NCBI GenBank assembly: GCA_002085265.1
Contig: NATI01000012.1
Coordinates: 1-14,379 of the forward strand
DNA: 14,379 nucleotides
Reading direction: 5' to 3'
Source: Candidatus Omnitrophica bacterium 4484_49
GTDB taxonomy: Bacteria > Omnitrophota > Gorgyraeia > Kaelpiales > Kaelpiaceae
Made by a program: the position numbers and the translations under genes. Below are positions 7,978 to 14,379 of the stretch, piece by piece. Position 1 is the stretch's first letter. Every line of letters begins with the position of its first letter. The notes beneath the pieces are model-generated. The model searched no databases, had not been told where the DNA came from, and was given only the letters and a program-made list of their open reading frames with translations.

Positions 7978-8769
7978 TTACTTCAGAGCCACGATAACAG
8001 TCCCCACAACCGGGATATCGACATTTATCTGAGCAAGAAGGGGTATTTTTCTCCTATCGGCGGTAAACCACACCCAGGCAGTCCCTCTTGCCTTTTTTTT
8101 ACCATTATAAGCTGTCACCTCTACCAAAACAGCATCAAATACTCCCCGCCTTCTCATTTCCAGCTTTCCCTGTTTGAGTATCTTCACTACTGTTTCCCAT
8201 CTTTTAGTTCTATCTATTATATGGAAACGATATTCATCCCTATCCAGTTTTAGGGTCCGAAACTTATAGAAACATCCCACATAGTCATAGTCTTCATCCT
8301 CCAGGTTCTTTTCTTTTCTCTCCCCGTTTAATAGATTTATTTCCGTAATCTTTCCTCTATCATAGTCAAAATACAGTCCAAATTTGGCATGATACCTCCC
8401 TTCCTTTCTGTCCGCTTTAAATAGGACAGGTTTTCCAGTTTTAGAATCCAGATAGGAATGAAACTCATCCTGAACTCTGAAAATATATCTCAACACCTTA
8501 TTAGTCTTTGCTCTCCCTATAATATGATAAACTTTTTTACCCTGATATTCCTCTATTCCCATATTCACAAACTCAATCTCCCCTACAGTCATTCCCAACC
8601 ATTTTATATACCCACTAAACTTCTCTCCTACAAAATCATCAAGACTGCTCTCTTTAATTTCTATTTTCTCCTCCTCCCAGGCAGATTTATAAAGGGTGGG
8701 TCTGGTTACCCTAACACGGGGAGCACAGGATAGAGAAAATAACAGCAAAATTATAACTGTCTTCTTCAT
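7978..8769 (-). CDS. DUF3108 family probable lipoprotein
   Basis: A 263-residue exported protein. The N-terminus is a short signal peptide, two lysines then a hydrophobic stretch (residues 5-13) ending in SLSC, with Cys15 as the likely lipidation site; the -3 residue is Ser rather than Leu, so the lipobox is not ideal. The mature part alternates charged and aromatic strands (GEKFSGYIKWLGMTVGEIEF, RVQDEFHSYLDSKTGKP, VWFTADRRKIPLLAQINVD). This matches what I know of DUF3108 periplasmic proteins, a beta-rich family of unknown function. It overlaps the GT9 fusion (ATGA at 8766-8769) and ends shortly before the heptose kinase. A role in outer-membrane or LPS assembly is only suggested by position. 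Confidence 0.75.
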   Translation of the reverse strand: MKKTVIILLLFSLSCAPRVRVTRPTLYKSAWEEEKIEIKESSLDDFVGEKFSGYIKWLGMTVGEIEFVNMGIEEYQGKKVYHIIGRAKTNKVLRYIFRVQDEFHSYLDSKTGKPVLFKADRKEGRYHAKFGLYFDYDRGKITEINLLNGERKEKNLEDEDYDYVGCFYKFRTLKLDRDEYRFHIIDRTKRWETVVKILKQGKLEMRRRGVFDAVLVEVTAYNGKKKARGTAWVWFTADRRKIPLLAQINVDIPVVGTVIVALK

Positions 8770-10730
8770 ACCGCTATCCTTTCCATTTGCTGTTTGAAAA
8801 TATCAAACACCTCATCTACGGTTATAGATTGTAAACATAAGAAGCCTTTTTGACAGTTATGAGCAAGACACTTCTGACAACCCACATCTCTCCACACTAC
8901 AACTGCAGATTTGTTAAGTGGACCCCATCTGCGAGAAGAAAGCCCAGGTTGACTTCTCCCAAATATCACCACCAAAGGCTTCATTAAAGCATCCGCAATA
9001 TGCATAGGGCCAGAGTCATTGGAGATAAAGAAACTGCATTTGGATATTAAAGCCACCAGCCTCCTCAAGGACAGATTTTTATAAATCACTGTTTTCTCAC
9101 CCAATACCTGAATTATTTTCTCTTCCATATACCCCTCTCCCGGTCCAAGTATAAACATCACAGGAATATCAAAATTATACATTATTTTTTCAGCCAACTG
9201 TATGAAATTATCCAGAGGCCACAGTTTGGAAGGACAGTTTGCACCAGGATGAATTAAAACGAATCTATCTATTCCTCTCCTTAAAAGTTCATTTTCCACC
9301 CAGTTTTCTTCCTCAGGAGATACAGAAATTCTCTGAGGAAAATCTCTGTTTTTTACCCCCAACACCTCCAGAAGGTCAAAATTATACTGGGCTTCTGATT
9401 TTTCTCCCAGATGTTTTTTATGCTTGATGACCACATTATTTAAAACCCCCATCTTCCAGTCATAACCTACTCTCAAAGGGATACCTGCAAAAAACCCCGC
9501 CAGATGGACCCTATTTGTGGGATGAAAATTAATCATGACTTCAAATTTCTTACTTCTGATTTCCCCAACGAGTTTAAGGAAACCCAGAATTCCTCTATGT
9601 CTGCCAGTTTTATCCAGTGAGATAACTTCGTCTACATCAGGATTGCCTTTCAGAATATCCTCGGTGTATTTACTGCACATAAATCCTACATAAGCATTTG
9701 GCCAGGATGTCCTGACAGCGGTAATTGCTGGGGTTGTAAGTATTAAATCTCCTATTTTATCACACCTGGTCAGTAAAACTCGATGGAATCTGGTCTCAGG
9801 AACCTCTTTTTTCTCCAGAATTCTTTTCAACCAGTAAAACACCCACTCCGGCTTAACTGCTGTAAGACACCTTTTATCTCGAAATCTACACTGTGCTCTC
9901 TCACAGGGAGCACAGGGGAAATATCTTCGCACAACTGCAGAATTCCCCGCCAGTGGCCCGTACTTAATCTCATCGGTAGGCCCGAATATCGCCAGTGTGG
10001 GAGTATCTACTGCGGAAGCAATATGAAGGGCGGCGCTGTCGTTGGTAATAATGGCTCGGGCATTTTTTATCACCACCGCAAGTTGAGGTATAGAAGTTCT
10101 ACCTGCAAAATTTTGAACATATCCATCGGTTTCAAACTGACTACAATACCTGTGTTCTGACTTTTCTCCTACAACAACTATCCCCTGCTGGGGATACTCC
10201 CGATGTATCAGGGCTATCAATTCCCTGAAATACTCTGGAGGCCAGGTCTTGGTCCAGCTTCGGGCAGCAGGAGAGATAACTATGTAATCGTTAAAATTTA
10301 TATGATTTAAGACCTTCTCATCCTCAAGGCTCCATACCAGGCGAGGTTTAAACATCTTAAGCTCATCCCGAGTATAAAACTTTCTGAGAACGGAATTATG
10401 TCTCAGCCAGGCATGCGTCTTTGTATACCAGGGGCGAAAACTTCTCTTTGCCAGCAAGAAAGATATAAATGTATTCCTGAGGTCAAAGGCGAGGTCATAA
10501 TTTTCATTTTTAAGACTTTTAAACAGACGGCGTTTTTCAGAGAAATCCGCCTTCTTGTCATAAGGGATTACCCTTCTTATCCTATGGTCAGAAGAGAATA
10601 CATCTTTCGCCCTTCCCCCCACCAAAATATCTATAACTGCCCCCGGAAATTTCCTCGCAATAGGGTCTATTATGCCAGTGGTTAAAATACAATCTCCAAC
10701 ATTGCTGACGCCGAGGATTAAGATTTTCAT
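8766..10730 (-). CDS. Tandem GT9 heptosyltransferase-like fusion protein
   Basis: A 654-residue protein made of two complete glycosyltransferase family 9 modules (WaaC/WaaF/ADP-heptose:LPS heptosyltransferase type) joined by a short linker near 305-316. Module 1 has VGDCILTT with D13, the position of the WaaC catalytic Asp, then WTKTWPPEYF (159-168), TNDSAALHIA (229-238) and a Cys cluster C273, C276, C281, C288. Module 2 has IGDLILTTP with D328, PSKLWPLDNF (500-509), SNDSGPMHIA (570-579) and C618, C621, C626, C632. Both keep the donor-site motifs, so both may be active; module 1 has AAL for the usual GPM. Single GT9 enzymes are about 320-380 residues. It probably adds two successive heptose or related units to Kdo-lipid A or another acceptor at the inner membrane; substrates are inferred. 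Confidence 0.9.
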   Translation of the reverse strand: MKILILGVSNVGDCILTTGIIDPIARKFPGAVIDILVGGRAKDVFSSDHRIRRVIPYDKKADFSEKRRLFKSLKNENYDLAFDLRNTFISFLLAKRSFRPWYTKTHAWLRHNSVLRKFYTRDELKMFKPRLVWSLEDEKVLNHINFNDYIVISPAARSWTKTWPPEYFRELIALIHREYPQQGIVVVGEKSEHRYCSQFETDGYVQNFAGRTSIPQLAVVIKNARAIITNDSAALHIASAVDTPTLAIFGPTDEIKYGPLAGNSAVVRRYFPCAPCERAQCRFRDKRCLTAVKPEWVFYWLKRILEKKEVPETRFHRVLLTRCDKIGDLILTTPAITAVRTSWPNAYVGFMCSKYTEDILKGNPDVDEVISLDKTGRHRGILGFLKLVGEIRSKKFEVMINFHPTNRVHLAGFFAGIPLRVGYDWKMGVLNNVVIKHKKHLGEKSEAQYNFDLLEVLGVKNRDFPQRISVSPEEENWVENELLRRGIDRFVLIHPGANCPSKLWPLDNFIQLAEKIMYNFDIPVMFILGPGEGYMEEKIIQVLGEKTVIYKNLSLRRLVALISKCSFFISNDSGPMHIADALMKPLVVIFGRSQPGLSSRRWGPLNKSAVVVWRDVGCQKCLAHNCQKGFLCLQSITVDEVFDIFKQQMERIAV

Positions 10731-12139
10731 TCCACTTCATGAACTTTAATAAAATTACTTTCGGAAACCTCCGTAAGAGGTAATCCAGCAACAAAAATTA
10801 TCAGGTCTTTTTTCTGAAGTAATCCCTGATGTTTAAGTTCGGCAATTGCTGAATCCAAAAGTTCTTCAATAGATTCGGTATAAGGAGCCAGAAATGGTCT
10901 CACCCCCCAGATAAGGTTCATCTTATTTCTGATGAGGTTATTGGGAGTAAATGCGTATACGGGATAAGGAGGACGATACTTAGCTACCATCTGGGCAGTA
11001 AATCCACTGAAGGTAGCTACAATTATCGCACGGGGATTTAAATCGCAGGCCAACATACATACCGCATGGCCTAAAGCATCATATACCTCTGTACCTAACG
11101 GCTTTCTGGCCATAGCTAAATTTCTGTAATCTATACTGGCCTCCGTCTTTCTTATCACCTCCAGCATTACCTCCACTGCCTGAACTGGATACTTCCCAAT
11201 CGCGGTCTCATCAGAAAGCATTACACAATCAGCACCATCATATATAGCGTTGGCAATATCCGAAACTTCAGCCCGGGTGGGGAAAGGATTTTCCACCATA
11301 CTCTCCAGCATTTGAGTAGCGACGATTGAGGGGCGAGCATTCAAATGACAGAGAGAGATAATTTTTTTCTGAAGTACCGGAACCTCCTCTACTCCCATCT
11401 CCACTCCCAGATCCCCCCGTGCTACCATCACCGCATCTGCGGATTGAATTATACGGTCTATATTTCTTATAGCTTCTGGTCTTTCTATCTTAGCTATCAC
11501 TCCCATGTGTTCTCCTCTGGTAGCCACTAAATCCCGAAGTTCAATCAAATCCTCCTCCATTGTGACAAACGAAAGTGCCAGCCAGTCGATATCCTCAGCA
11601 AAAGCCAGTTCAATCCCATCCTTATCTCTTTCGGTGAGAGGAGGAAATGGGAGTTTTGAATCCGGGAGGTTTATCCCCTGTCTGCTCTGCAAAATCCCCC
11701 CTCTTTTCACCTCAGCGATTACCTTTTCATCTTTTATTTTTTTAACTCTTAACTCTATTCGGCCATCAACCAGTAATATTCTATCTCCAGGCTTTACTAT
11801 ACCTTCGAAATTTTTAATCTCAATCGGAATGTCACCAGAAAGGCATTTCTCTTGCCGCGAGCATAAAGATACCTGATGTCCTTCTTTAAGGTGGATAAAA
11901 CCACCTCGTATCTGTCCTACTCTGATTTTAGGTCCTGGCAAGTCCAGTAATATCGCAGGTTCAAACCCAACTTCGTGAGCAATTTTTCTTATGCGTTTAA
12001 CCGTCTGTAAATGCTGTTCTCTATTGCCATGGGAAAAATTTAATCGGAAAACATCAACCTTAAGCTGGAGAAACTTTCCAATAACTTCATCGCTACTGGA
12101 AGCAGGACCAATAGTGGCAATAATTTTTGTTCTTCTCAT
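10727..12139 (-). CDS. pyk: Pyruvate kinase
   Basis: Converts PEP and ADP to pyruvate and ATP in the last step of glycolysis. The 470 residues give a standard A/B/C-domain enzyme with no extra C-terminal PEP-utiliser domain. Motifs are TKIIATIGPAS (4-14), RLNFSHG (32-38), DLPGPKIRVG (66-75), the catalytic IAKIERPEA with K218, MVARGDLGVE (238-247), ATQMLESM and PTRAEVSDIANAIYDGADCVMLSDETAIGKYP. The usual SGET reads SDET here, a small change near the active-site helix. It is bound on both sides by 4-base ATGA overlaps, to the receiver-like gene and to the GT9 fusion, so it is expressed with envelope genes. PEP is also the KdsA substrate, which makes the location notable, but no regulatory link is shown by sequence. 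Confidence 0.96.
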   Translation of the reverse strand: MRRTKIIATIGPASSSDEVIGKFLQLKVDVFRLNFSHGNREQHLQTVKRIRKIAHEVGFEPAILLDLPGPKIRVGQIRGGFIHLKEGHQVSLCSRQEKCLSGDIPIEIKNFEGIVKPGDRILLVDGRIELRVKKIKDEKVIAEVKRGGILQSRQGINLPDSKLPFPPLTERDKDGIELAFAEDIDWLALSFVTMEEDLIELRDLVATRGEHMGVIAKIERPEAIRNIDRIIQSADAVMVARGDLGVEMGVEEVPVLQKKIISLCHLNARPSIVATQMLESMVENPFPTRAEVSDIANAIYDGADCVMLSDETAIGKYPVQAVEVMLEVIRKTEASIDYRNLAMARKPLGTEVYDALGHAVCMLACDLNPRAIIVATFSGFTAQMVAKYRPPYPVYAFTPNNLIRNKMNLIWGVRPFLAPYTESIEELLDSAIAELKHQGLLQKKDLIIFVAGLPLTEVSESNFIKVHEVE

Positions 12140-12444
12140 TTAATAACCTCTTCTATTTTCTGCACACAATCTCCAATAGTAACTGGTCGTGTAAGACTTA
12201 TCACCTGATTTACAGGATAAGGATAATCAAGCACAATCAATCGCATCTTTGTTGAATTTATGAATTTTTTAATTTGAGATAAGTCCTGTCCTTTACAATC
12301 TATAAATCCCAGCACAAAATCTTCCCCATCATTAACATCATCTATATCTTCCAGACACACTGACTGCACTTGTCTTTCCAGAAGTTCGGCTTTAAGATAA
12401 CTCCGTAATTTCCATTCCTTGGAGATTATCAAAACTTTTCTCAC
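12136..12444 (-). CDS. Small orphan protein resembling a degenerate receiver domain
   Basis: A 102-residue protein that I do not recognise by name. It starts with MRKVLIISKEWKLRSYLKAEL and alternates hydrophobic strands and helices like a CheY-type receiver: strand VLIIS (4-8), strand FVLGFIDC (43-50) with D49 where the phosphoacceptor would be, strand MRLIVLD (67-73), and RPVTIGDCVQKIEEVI at the end like the KP(F/L) helix of receivers. The N-terminal acidic pair and the Ser/Thr of strand 4 are missing, so it is probably not phosphorylated normally. The start is GTG, directly after the glycosyltransferase stop, and its end overlaps pyk by ATGA with AGAGG embedded upstream. It has no DNA-binding domain. 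Function unknown; the fold is my inference. Confidence 0.65.
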   Translation of the reverse strand: MRKVLIISKEWKLRSYLKAELLERQVQSVCLEDIDDVNDGEDFVLGFIDCKGQDLSQIKKFINSTKMRLIVLDYPYPVNQVISLTRPVTIGDCVQKIEEVIK

Positions 12445-14049
12445 TTATTTTTCAAATCCCCGGGCAGTATACCAAATAAAGTAAGGTCCTAAAAGGAACG
12501 AAGAGTAATAGGGGAAAAGAATAAAGGCTATAAAATTAGAAAGCCAGCCATTAAAAATTAAACCCAGTATAAAAATACCCATCGCTGGCGCCTGCCATAG
12601 GGCTCTGTAAACCTGAAGCGGGCTCATATTCTGAGTCTCCAGCTCTCCCATTGCGCCGGTTTTCCAGACAAAAGGTCTATTCTGAAGCTGCTTAATAAGA
12701 TTTTGAACAAATGCCCACGGCTTGTAAATTAAATCTAATTTATGAATGAGATTGGAAATTACAAGTTCATAAACCCCCTGTGTCAAAATCACAGACCCCG
12801 GCTTATCAAATTCCTGAAGGTCATGACTGAACAGCCTTTTCTTTCTTCTGTCAATCCAGGGTGCAAGAAACTTGGGAACTACTATACTGAGTATCACTAT
12901 ACTTCCTAAAAGAAACCATAAGAGAAGTGGATATCTGGGCAGCATAAGACCTGTTTCCCACAAAACCACCGAGAGGAATAACCACAGGTCATAAACAAGT
13001 GTAGCGATGAGGCCCCTCAATAGCACAAATAAATGCGCTTTCCTGCCGGGTTGAAATCGTTTAAATAGAAACTGCCGTACAGTTTCCAGATCTCCCCATC
13101 CCCACTGAGCAGCCCTTTTTAACTCTGAGAGTTTATTGGAAAATGTGCGTTCATAAATGAAAGCATCCTCACATAACACACACCACGCCCGCAGTGCTTC
13201 TTGAAAATCGTGAGAAGCGGCCTTCAGGGGATTAAGCCATTCGGTTTTTATAATTTGAGCCACATACTGAGGGAGATTGAAGACTCCCTTGCCATAAAAA
13301 GGAGAAAAACCAAAAAGCCGCCATCGGGCGATGGGCTCAAACTCGTACATCCTGCGGGCAAGGTATGTTAAGTATATAAACTTGTTCTCTCGAGGGTTTA
13401 TAATTTCTATACTGGGCTGATAAATCACAAAACTGTCATTGTGGGGATTAAGAACTTTGGAGGCAATTTTTATAAATTCTCCCTGGGGCCAGAAATTATC
13501 GGCATCACAGACCACTGCAATTTTAAAATTTTCTCCCCTGGTCACTTTTACTTCTCTCCCCTGCAAAATATCATCCACCTCCCCCTGGATTCCCAGCGCT
13601 TTTACATCGCCCAGAATTTCATCCCATATGGGCTCCTCAGGGTTACGGGTGCCAGCAGTTGCTTGTGCCCATTTTTCTGAAGTATAAGTTTTTGGCCTCG
13701 TCCATCCCTCATAGATAAGCATTATGGCATCATGAAGAATCCCCACTTTCTTAAAAAAATCGCATTTGTGATTCCTGTGGAGATAAAAGACTTTATCCCT
13801 TCCATATTTTTCCTGAAGTTGGTGTATTCTCTTTCTGGTATATTCCCGGACATTTAAGTCCCGGGTATTATCAATAACCAGATATTTCTGGTCCCCACCG
13901 ACATCTTTATTGTTTGTTATATCCTTCTCCATACTGAGGAGCAGAGTCTCCATTTCAGGATTGGACTTAGCAAATATAGGTCTGAAAAACACAACCAGCA
14001 CATCATCAGGAATCTTATTATTTTTAAAAATATCTTCGTTCCCTGGCAC
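12445..14049 (-). CDS. OpgH/MdoH-like membrane glycosyltransferase, catalytic part
   Basis: Family 2 glycosyltransferase colinear with OpgH (osmoregulated periplasmic glucan glucosyltransferase). Counted from GTG at 14049 it has 534 residues. Features in order are the N-terminal Rossmann strand (VLVVFFRPIFAK), a strand-helix region ending FYLHRNH, an apparent insertion of about 60 residues, DADN (182-185, metal DxD), YQPSIEI, SHDFQEAL (279-286), and RAAQW (312-316) aligned to the OpgH RxxRW. Two clear membrane helices follow at about 341-365 and 374-395, then a cytosolic stretch, then a hydrophobic C-terminus (about 488-528). The frame is open up to another GTG at 14100. I chose 14049 because AGGAGG lies six bases upstream. 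The two OpgH N-terminal membrane helices sit in the other frame at 14228 onward (separate entry), so this may be a frameshifted gene. Substrate is probably UDP-glucose, by homology only. Confidence 0.72.
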   Translation of the reverse strand: MPGNEDIFKNNKIPDDVLVVFFRPIFAKSNPEMETLLLSMEKDITNNKDVGGDQKYLVIDNTRDLNVREYTRKRIHQLQEKYGRDKVFYLHRNHKCDFFKKVGILHDAIMLIYEGWTRPKTYTSEKWAQATAGTRNPEEPIWDEILGDVKALGIQGEVDDILQGREVKVTRGENFKIAVVCDADNFWPQGEFIKIASKVLNPHNDSFVIYQPSIEIINPRENKFIYLTYLARRMYEFEPIARWRLFGFSPFYGKGVFNLPQYVAQIIKTEWLNPLKAASHDFQEALRAWCVLCEDAFIYERTFSNKLSELKRAAQWGWGDLETVRQFLFKRFQPGRKAHLFVLLRGLIATLVYDLWLFLSVVLWETGLMLPRYPLLLWFLLGSIVILSIVVPKFLAPWIDRRKKRLFSHDLQEFDKPGSVILTQGVYELVISNLIHKLDLIYKPWAFVQNLIKQLQNRPFVWKTGAMGELETQNMSPLQVYRALWQAPAMGIFILGLIFNGWLSNFIAFILFPYYSSFLLGPYFIWYTARGFEK

Positions 14050-14228
14050 AAAACTCCTCCTACGCAGTAAGCAAATAGAACAGTGAGCAAAATTCCCCAC
14101 AATCTATTCCAGTGCCAGGAGATGTAATACAGATAACTGAGTGCAATTATTAGACCATAGCGGATGATTTTGTACATCCAGATTTTAAACGCAGAGGTAT
14201 TGAAGTAATAGGGTCTACCATCATACAT
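13917..14228 (-). CDS. N-terminal two-helix membrane segment of the OpgH-like gene, out of frame with the catalytic part
   Basis: Open frame of 103 residues with a strong ribosome-binding site (AAGGAGG, eight bases before ATG at 14228). It overlaps the trmI stop by 8 bases. Residues about 20-60 hold two hydrophobic helices (IIRYGLIIALSYLYYISW and WGILLTVLFAYCVGGVL), as expected in front of an OpgH catalytic domain. After about residue 62 the sequence stops resembling a designed protein and instead runs over the start of the catalytic domain in the wrong frame until 13917. Moving one base back near the TTTT run (14050-14053) joins it to the catalytic frame, giving a reading such as CVGG-VF-VPGNEDIF. 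This is either a one-base deletion, a sequencing error, or two deliberately overlapping genes. Confidence 0.6.
   Translation of the reverse strand: MYDGRPYYFNTSAFKIWMYKIIRYGLIIALSYLYYISWHWNRLWGILLTVLFAYCVGGVLCQGTKIFLKIIRFLMMCWLCFSDLYLLSPILKWRLCSSVWRRI
14056..14061 (-). promoter_or_regulatory. Internal Shine-Dalgarno site before GTG 14049
   Basis: AGGAGG on the minus strand, six bases before a GTG (14049-14047) that is in frame with the OpgH-like catalytic domain. The strength and spacing are ideal for initiation. It lies inside the frame of the upstream two-helix segment, where the same bases encode Gly-Gly, so it could also be a chance product of a glycine pair. Confidence 0.5.
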
Positions 14229-14379
14229 CTCGCTTTCCTCCTTTTAGACGAGCGAATACCAGAAAACCTGTATGCCCTATTATTCTATGTAATGGCCTTA
14301 CACTAAATCCCTTAATCTGCCAAGGCCGTAATAGAAGCTCATATGACTCCACATCCACAAACATTTCTGTTGCCTGAAG
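14221..14379 (-). CDS. trmI: C-terminus of a TrmI-type tRNA (adenine-58-N1) methyltransferase (5' end beyond window)
   Basis: I read 52 codons by hand, open from the window edge to TGA at 14223-14221. The end of the protein contains VESYELLLRPWQIKG and then SVRPLHRIIGHTGFLVFAR, which matches the C-terminal segment of TrmI-family SAM methyltransferases; RP-HR-(M/I)-x-GHTGFL is a characteristic stretch before the final strand. The catalytic Rossmann domain lies outside the window. TrmI makes m1A58 in the T-loop of tRNA, which stabilises tRNA especially in thermophiles. Its stop overlaps the ATG of the OpgH-like gene by 8 bases, so this housekeeping gene is the first visible member of the transcript. 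Identification rests on a short segment. Confidence 0.72.
   Translation of the reverse strand, partial: LQATEMFVDVESYELLLRPWQIKGFSVRPLHRIIGHTGFLVFARLKGGKRDV
14237..14243 (-). promoter_or_regulatory. Ribosome-binding site for the OpgH-like gene start
   Basis: AAGGAGG on the minus strand, eight bases before ATG 14228. It sits within the last codons (LKGGKRD) of the TrmI-like gene, so translation is probably coupled. It fixes the ATG at 14228 as a real start. Confidence 0.8.

Noticed and set aside
10588..10794. 68-residue minus-strand open frame at the pyk/GT9 boundary
   Set aside because: It overlaps the ends of two well-supported genes in another frame and has no motif.
13439..13687. Two plus-strand open frames of about 80 residues
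   Set aside because: Antisense to the OpgH-like catalytic region, whose DADN motif lies here on the minus strand.
14040..14070. Programmed -1 ribosomal frameshift in the OpgH-like gene
   Set aside because: The zero-frame codons GGA GTT TTG do not form a standard X XXY YYZ slippery heptamer, and I see no clear downstream hairpin. The Shine-Dalgarno sequence is closer to GTG than is typical of dnaX-like stimulators. Error, mutation or re-initiation fits better.
1..14379. Promoters, terminators, tRNAs, CRISPR arrays, insertion sequences
   Set aside because: There is no non-coding gap larger than about 50 bases in which to place a promoter or terminator, and I saw no repeats, transposase motifs or cloverleaf-like sequence on either strand.

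Overview
The whole window is one dense run of genes on the minus strand. It reads from 14379 down to 1 with no gene-sized gap and no credible plus-strand gene. The content is cell-envelope polysaccharide biosynthesis: a complete Kdo (3-deoxy-D-manno-octulosonate) activation set (kdsD, kdsC, kdsA, kdsB), a heptose-7-phosphate kinase, a double GT9 heptosyltransferase-like protein, an OpgH-like membrane glucosyltransferase and a GDP-mannose pyrophosphorylase. Kdo and heptose point to a Gram-negative (LPS-bearing) bacterium. Base composition looks low to moderate in GC (about 40% by eye, not computed). Kdo8P synthase is the metal-dependent Cys type, and a DUF1846 protein sits among the Kdo genes. 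I cannot name the taxon; an uncultured lineage outside the well-studied Proteobacteria is plausible, but that is inference.

Layout in transcription order (right to left). 14379-14221: C-terminus of a TrmI-type tRNA m1A58 methyltransferase, cut by the window edge. 14228-12445: an OpgH/MdoH-like glycosyltransferase whose two N-terminal membrane helices and catalytic body lie in different frames. 12444-12136: a small orphan protein resembling a degenerate receiver domain. 12139-10727: pyruvate kinase. 10730-8766: tandem GT9 fusion. 8769-7978: DUF3108 probable lipoprotein. About 7930-6911: heptose-7-phosphate kinase (RfaE N-terminal type). 6920-6213: kdsB. 6216-4708: DUF1846 protein. 4705-3857: kdsA. 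3890-2922: kdsD/kpsF. 2925-2392: kdsC. 2399-1785: PHP-domain phosphoesterase. 1788-1300: flavodoxin-like protein. 1303-1: manC, cut by the window edge.

Almost every junction is an ATGA or slightly longer overlap, often with the Shine-Dalgarno sequence encoded in the last codons of the upstream gene. This implies one long, translationally coupled transcript. No promoter, terminator, tRNA, rRNA, repeat array or mobile element is visible. The pathway logic is: KdsD makes arabinose-5-phosphate, KdsA condenses it with PEP, KdsC dephosphorylates Kdo8P and KdsB makes CMP-Kdo. The kinase, the GT9 protein and ManC supply or use heptose and mannose units for LPS core or a related glycan. Pyruvate kinase, DUF1846, the PHP protein, the flavodoxin-like protein and the receiver-like protein have no textbook role here and are the less expected members.
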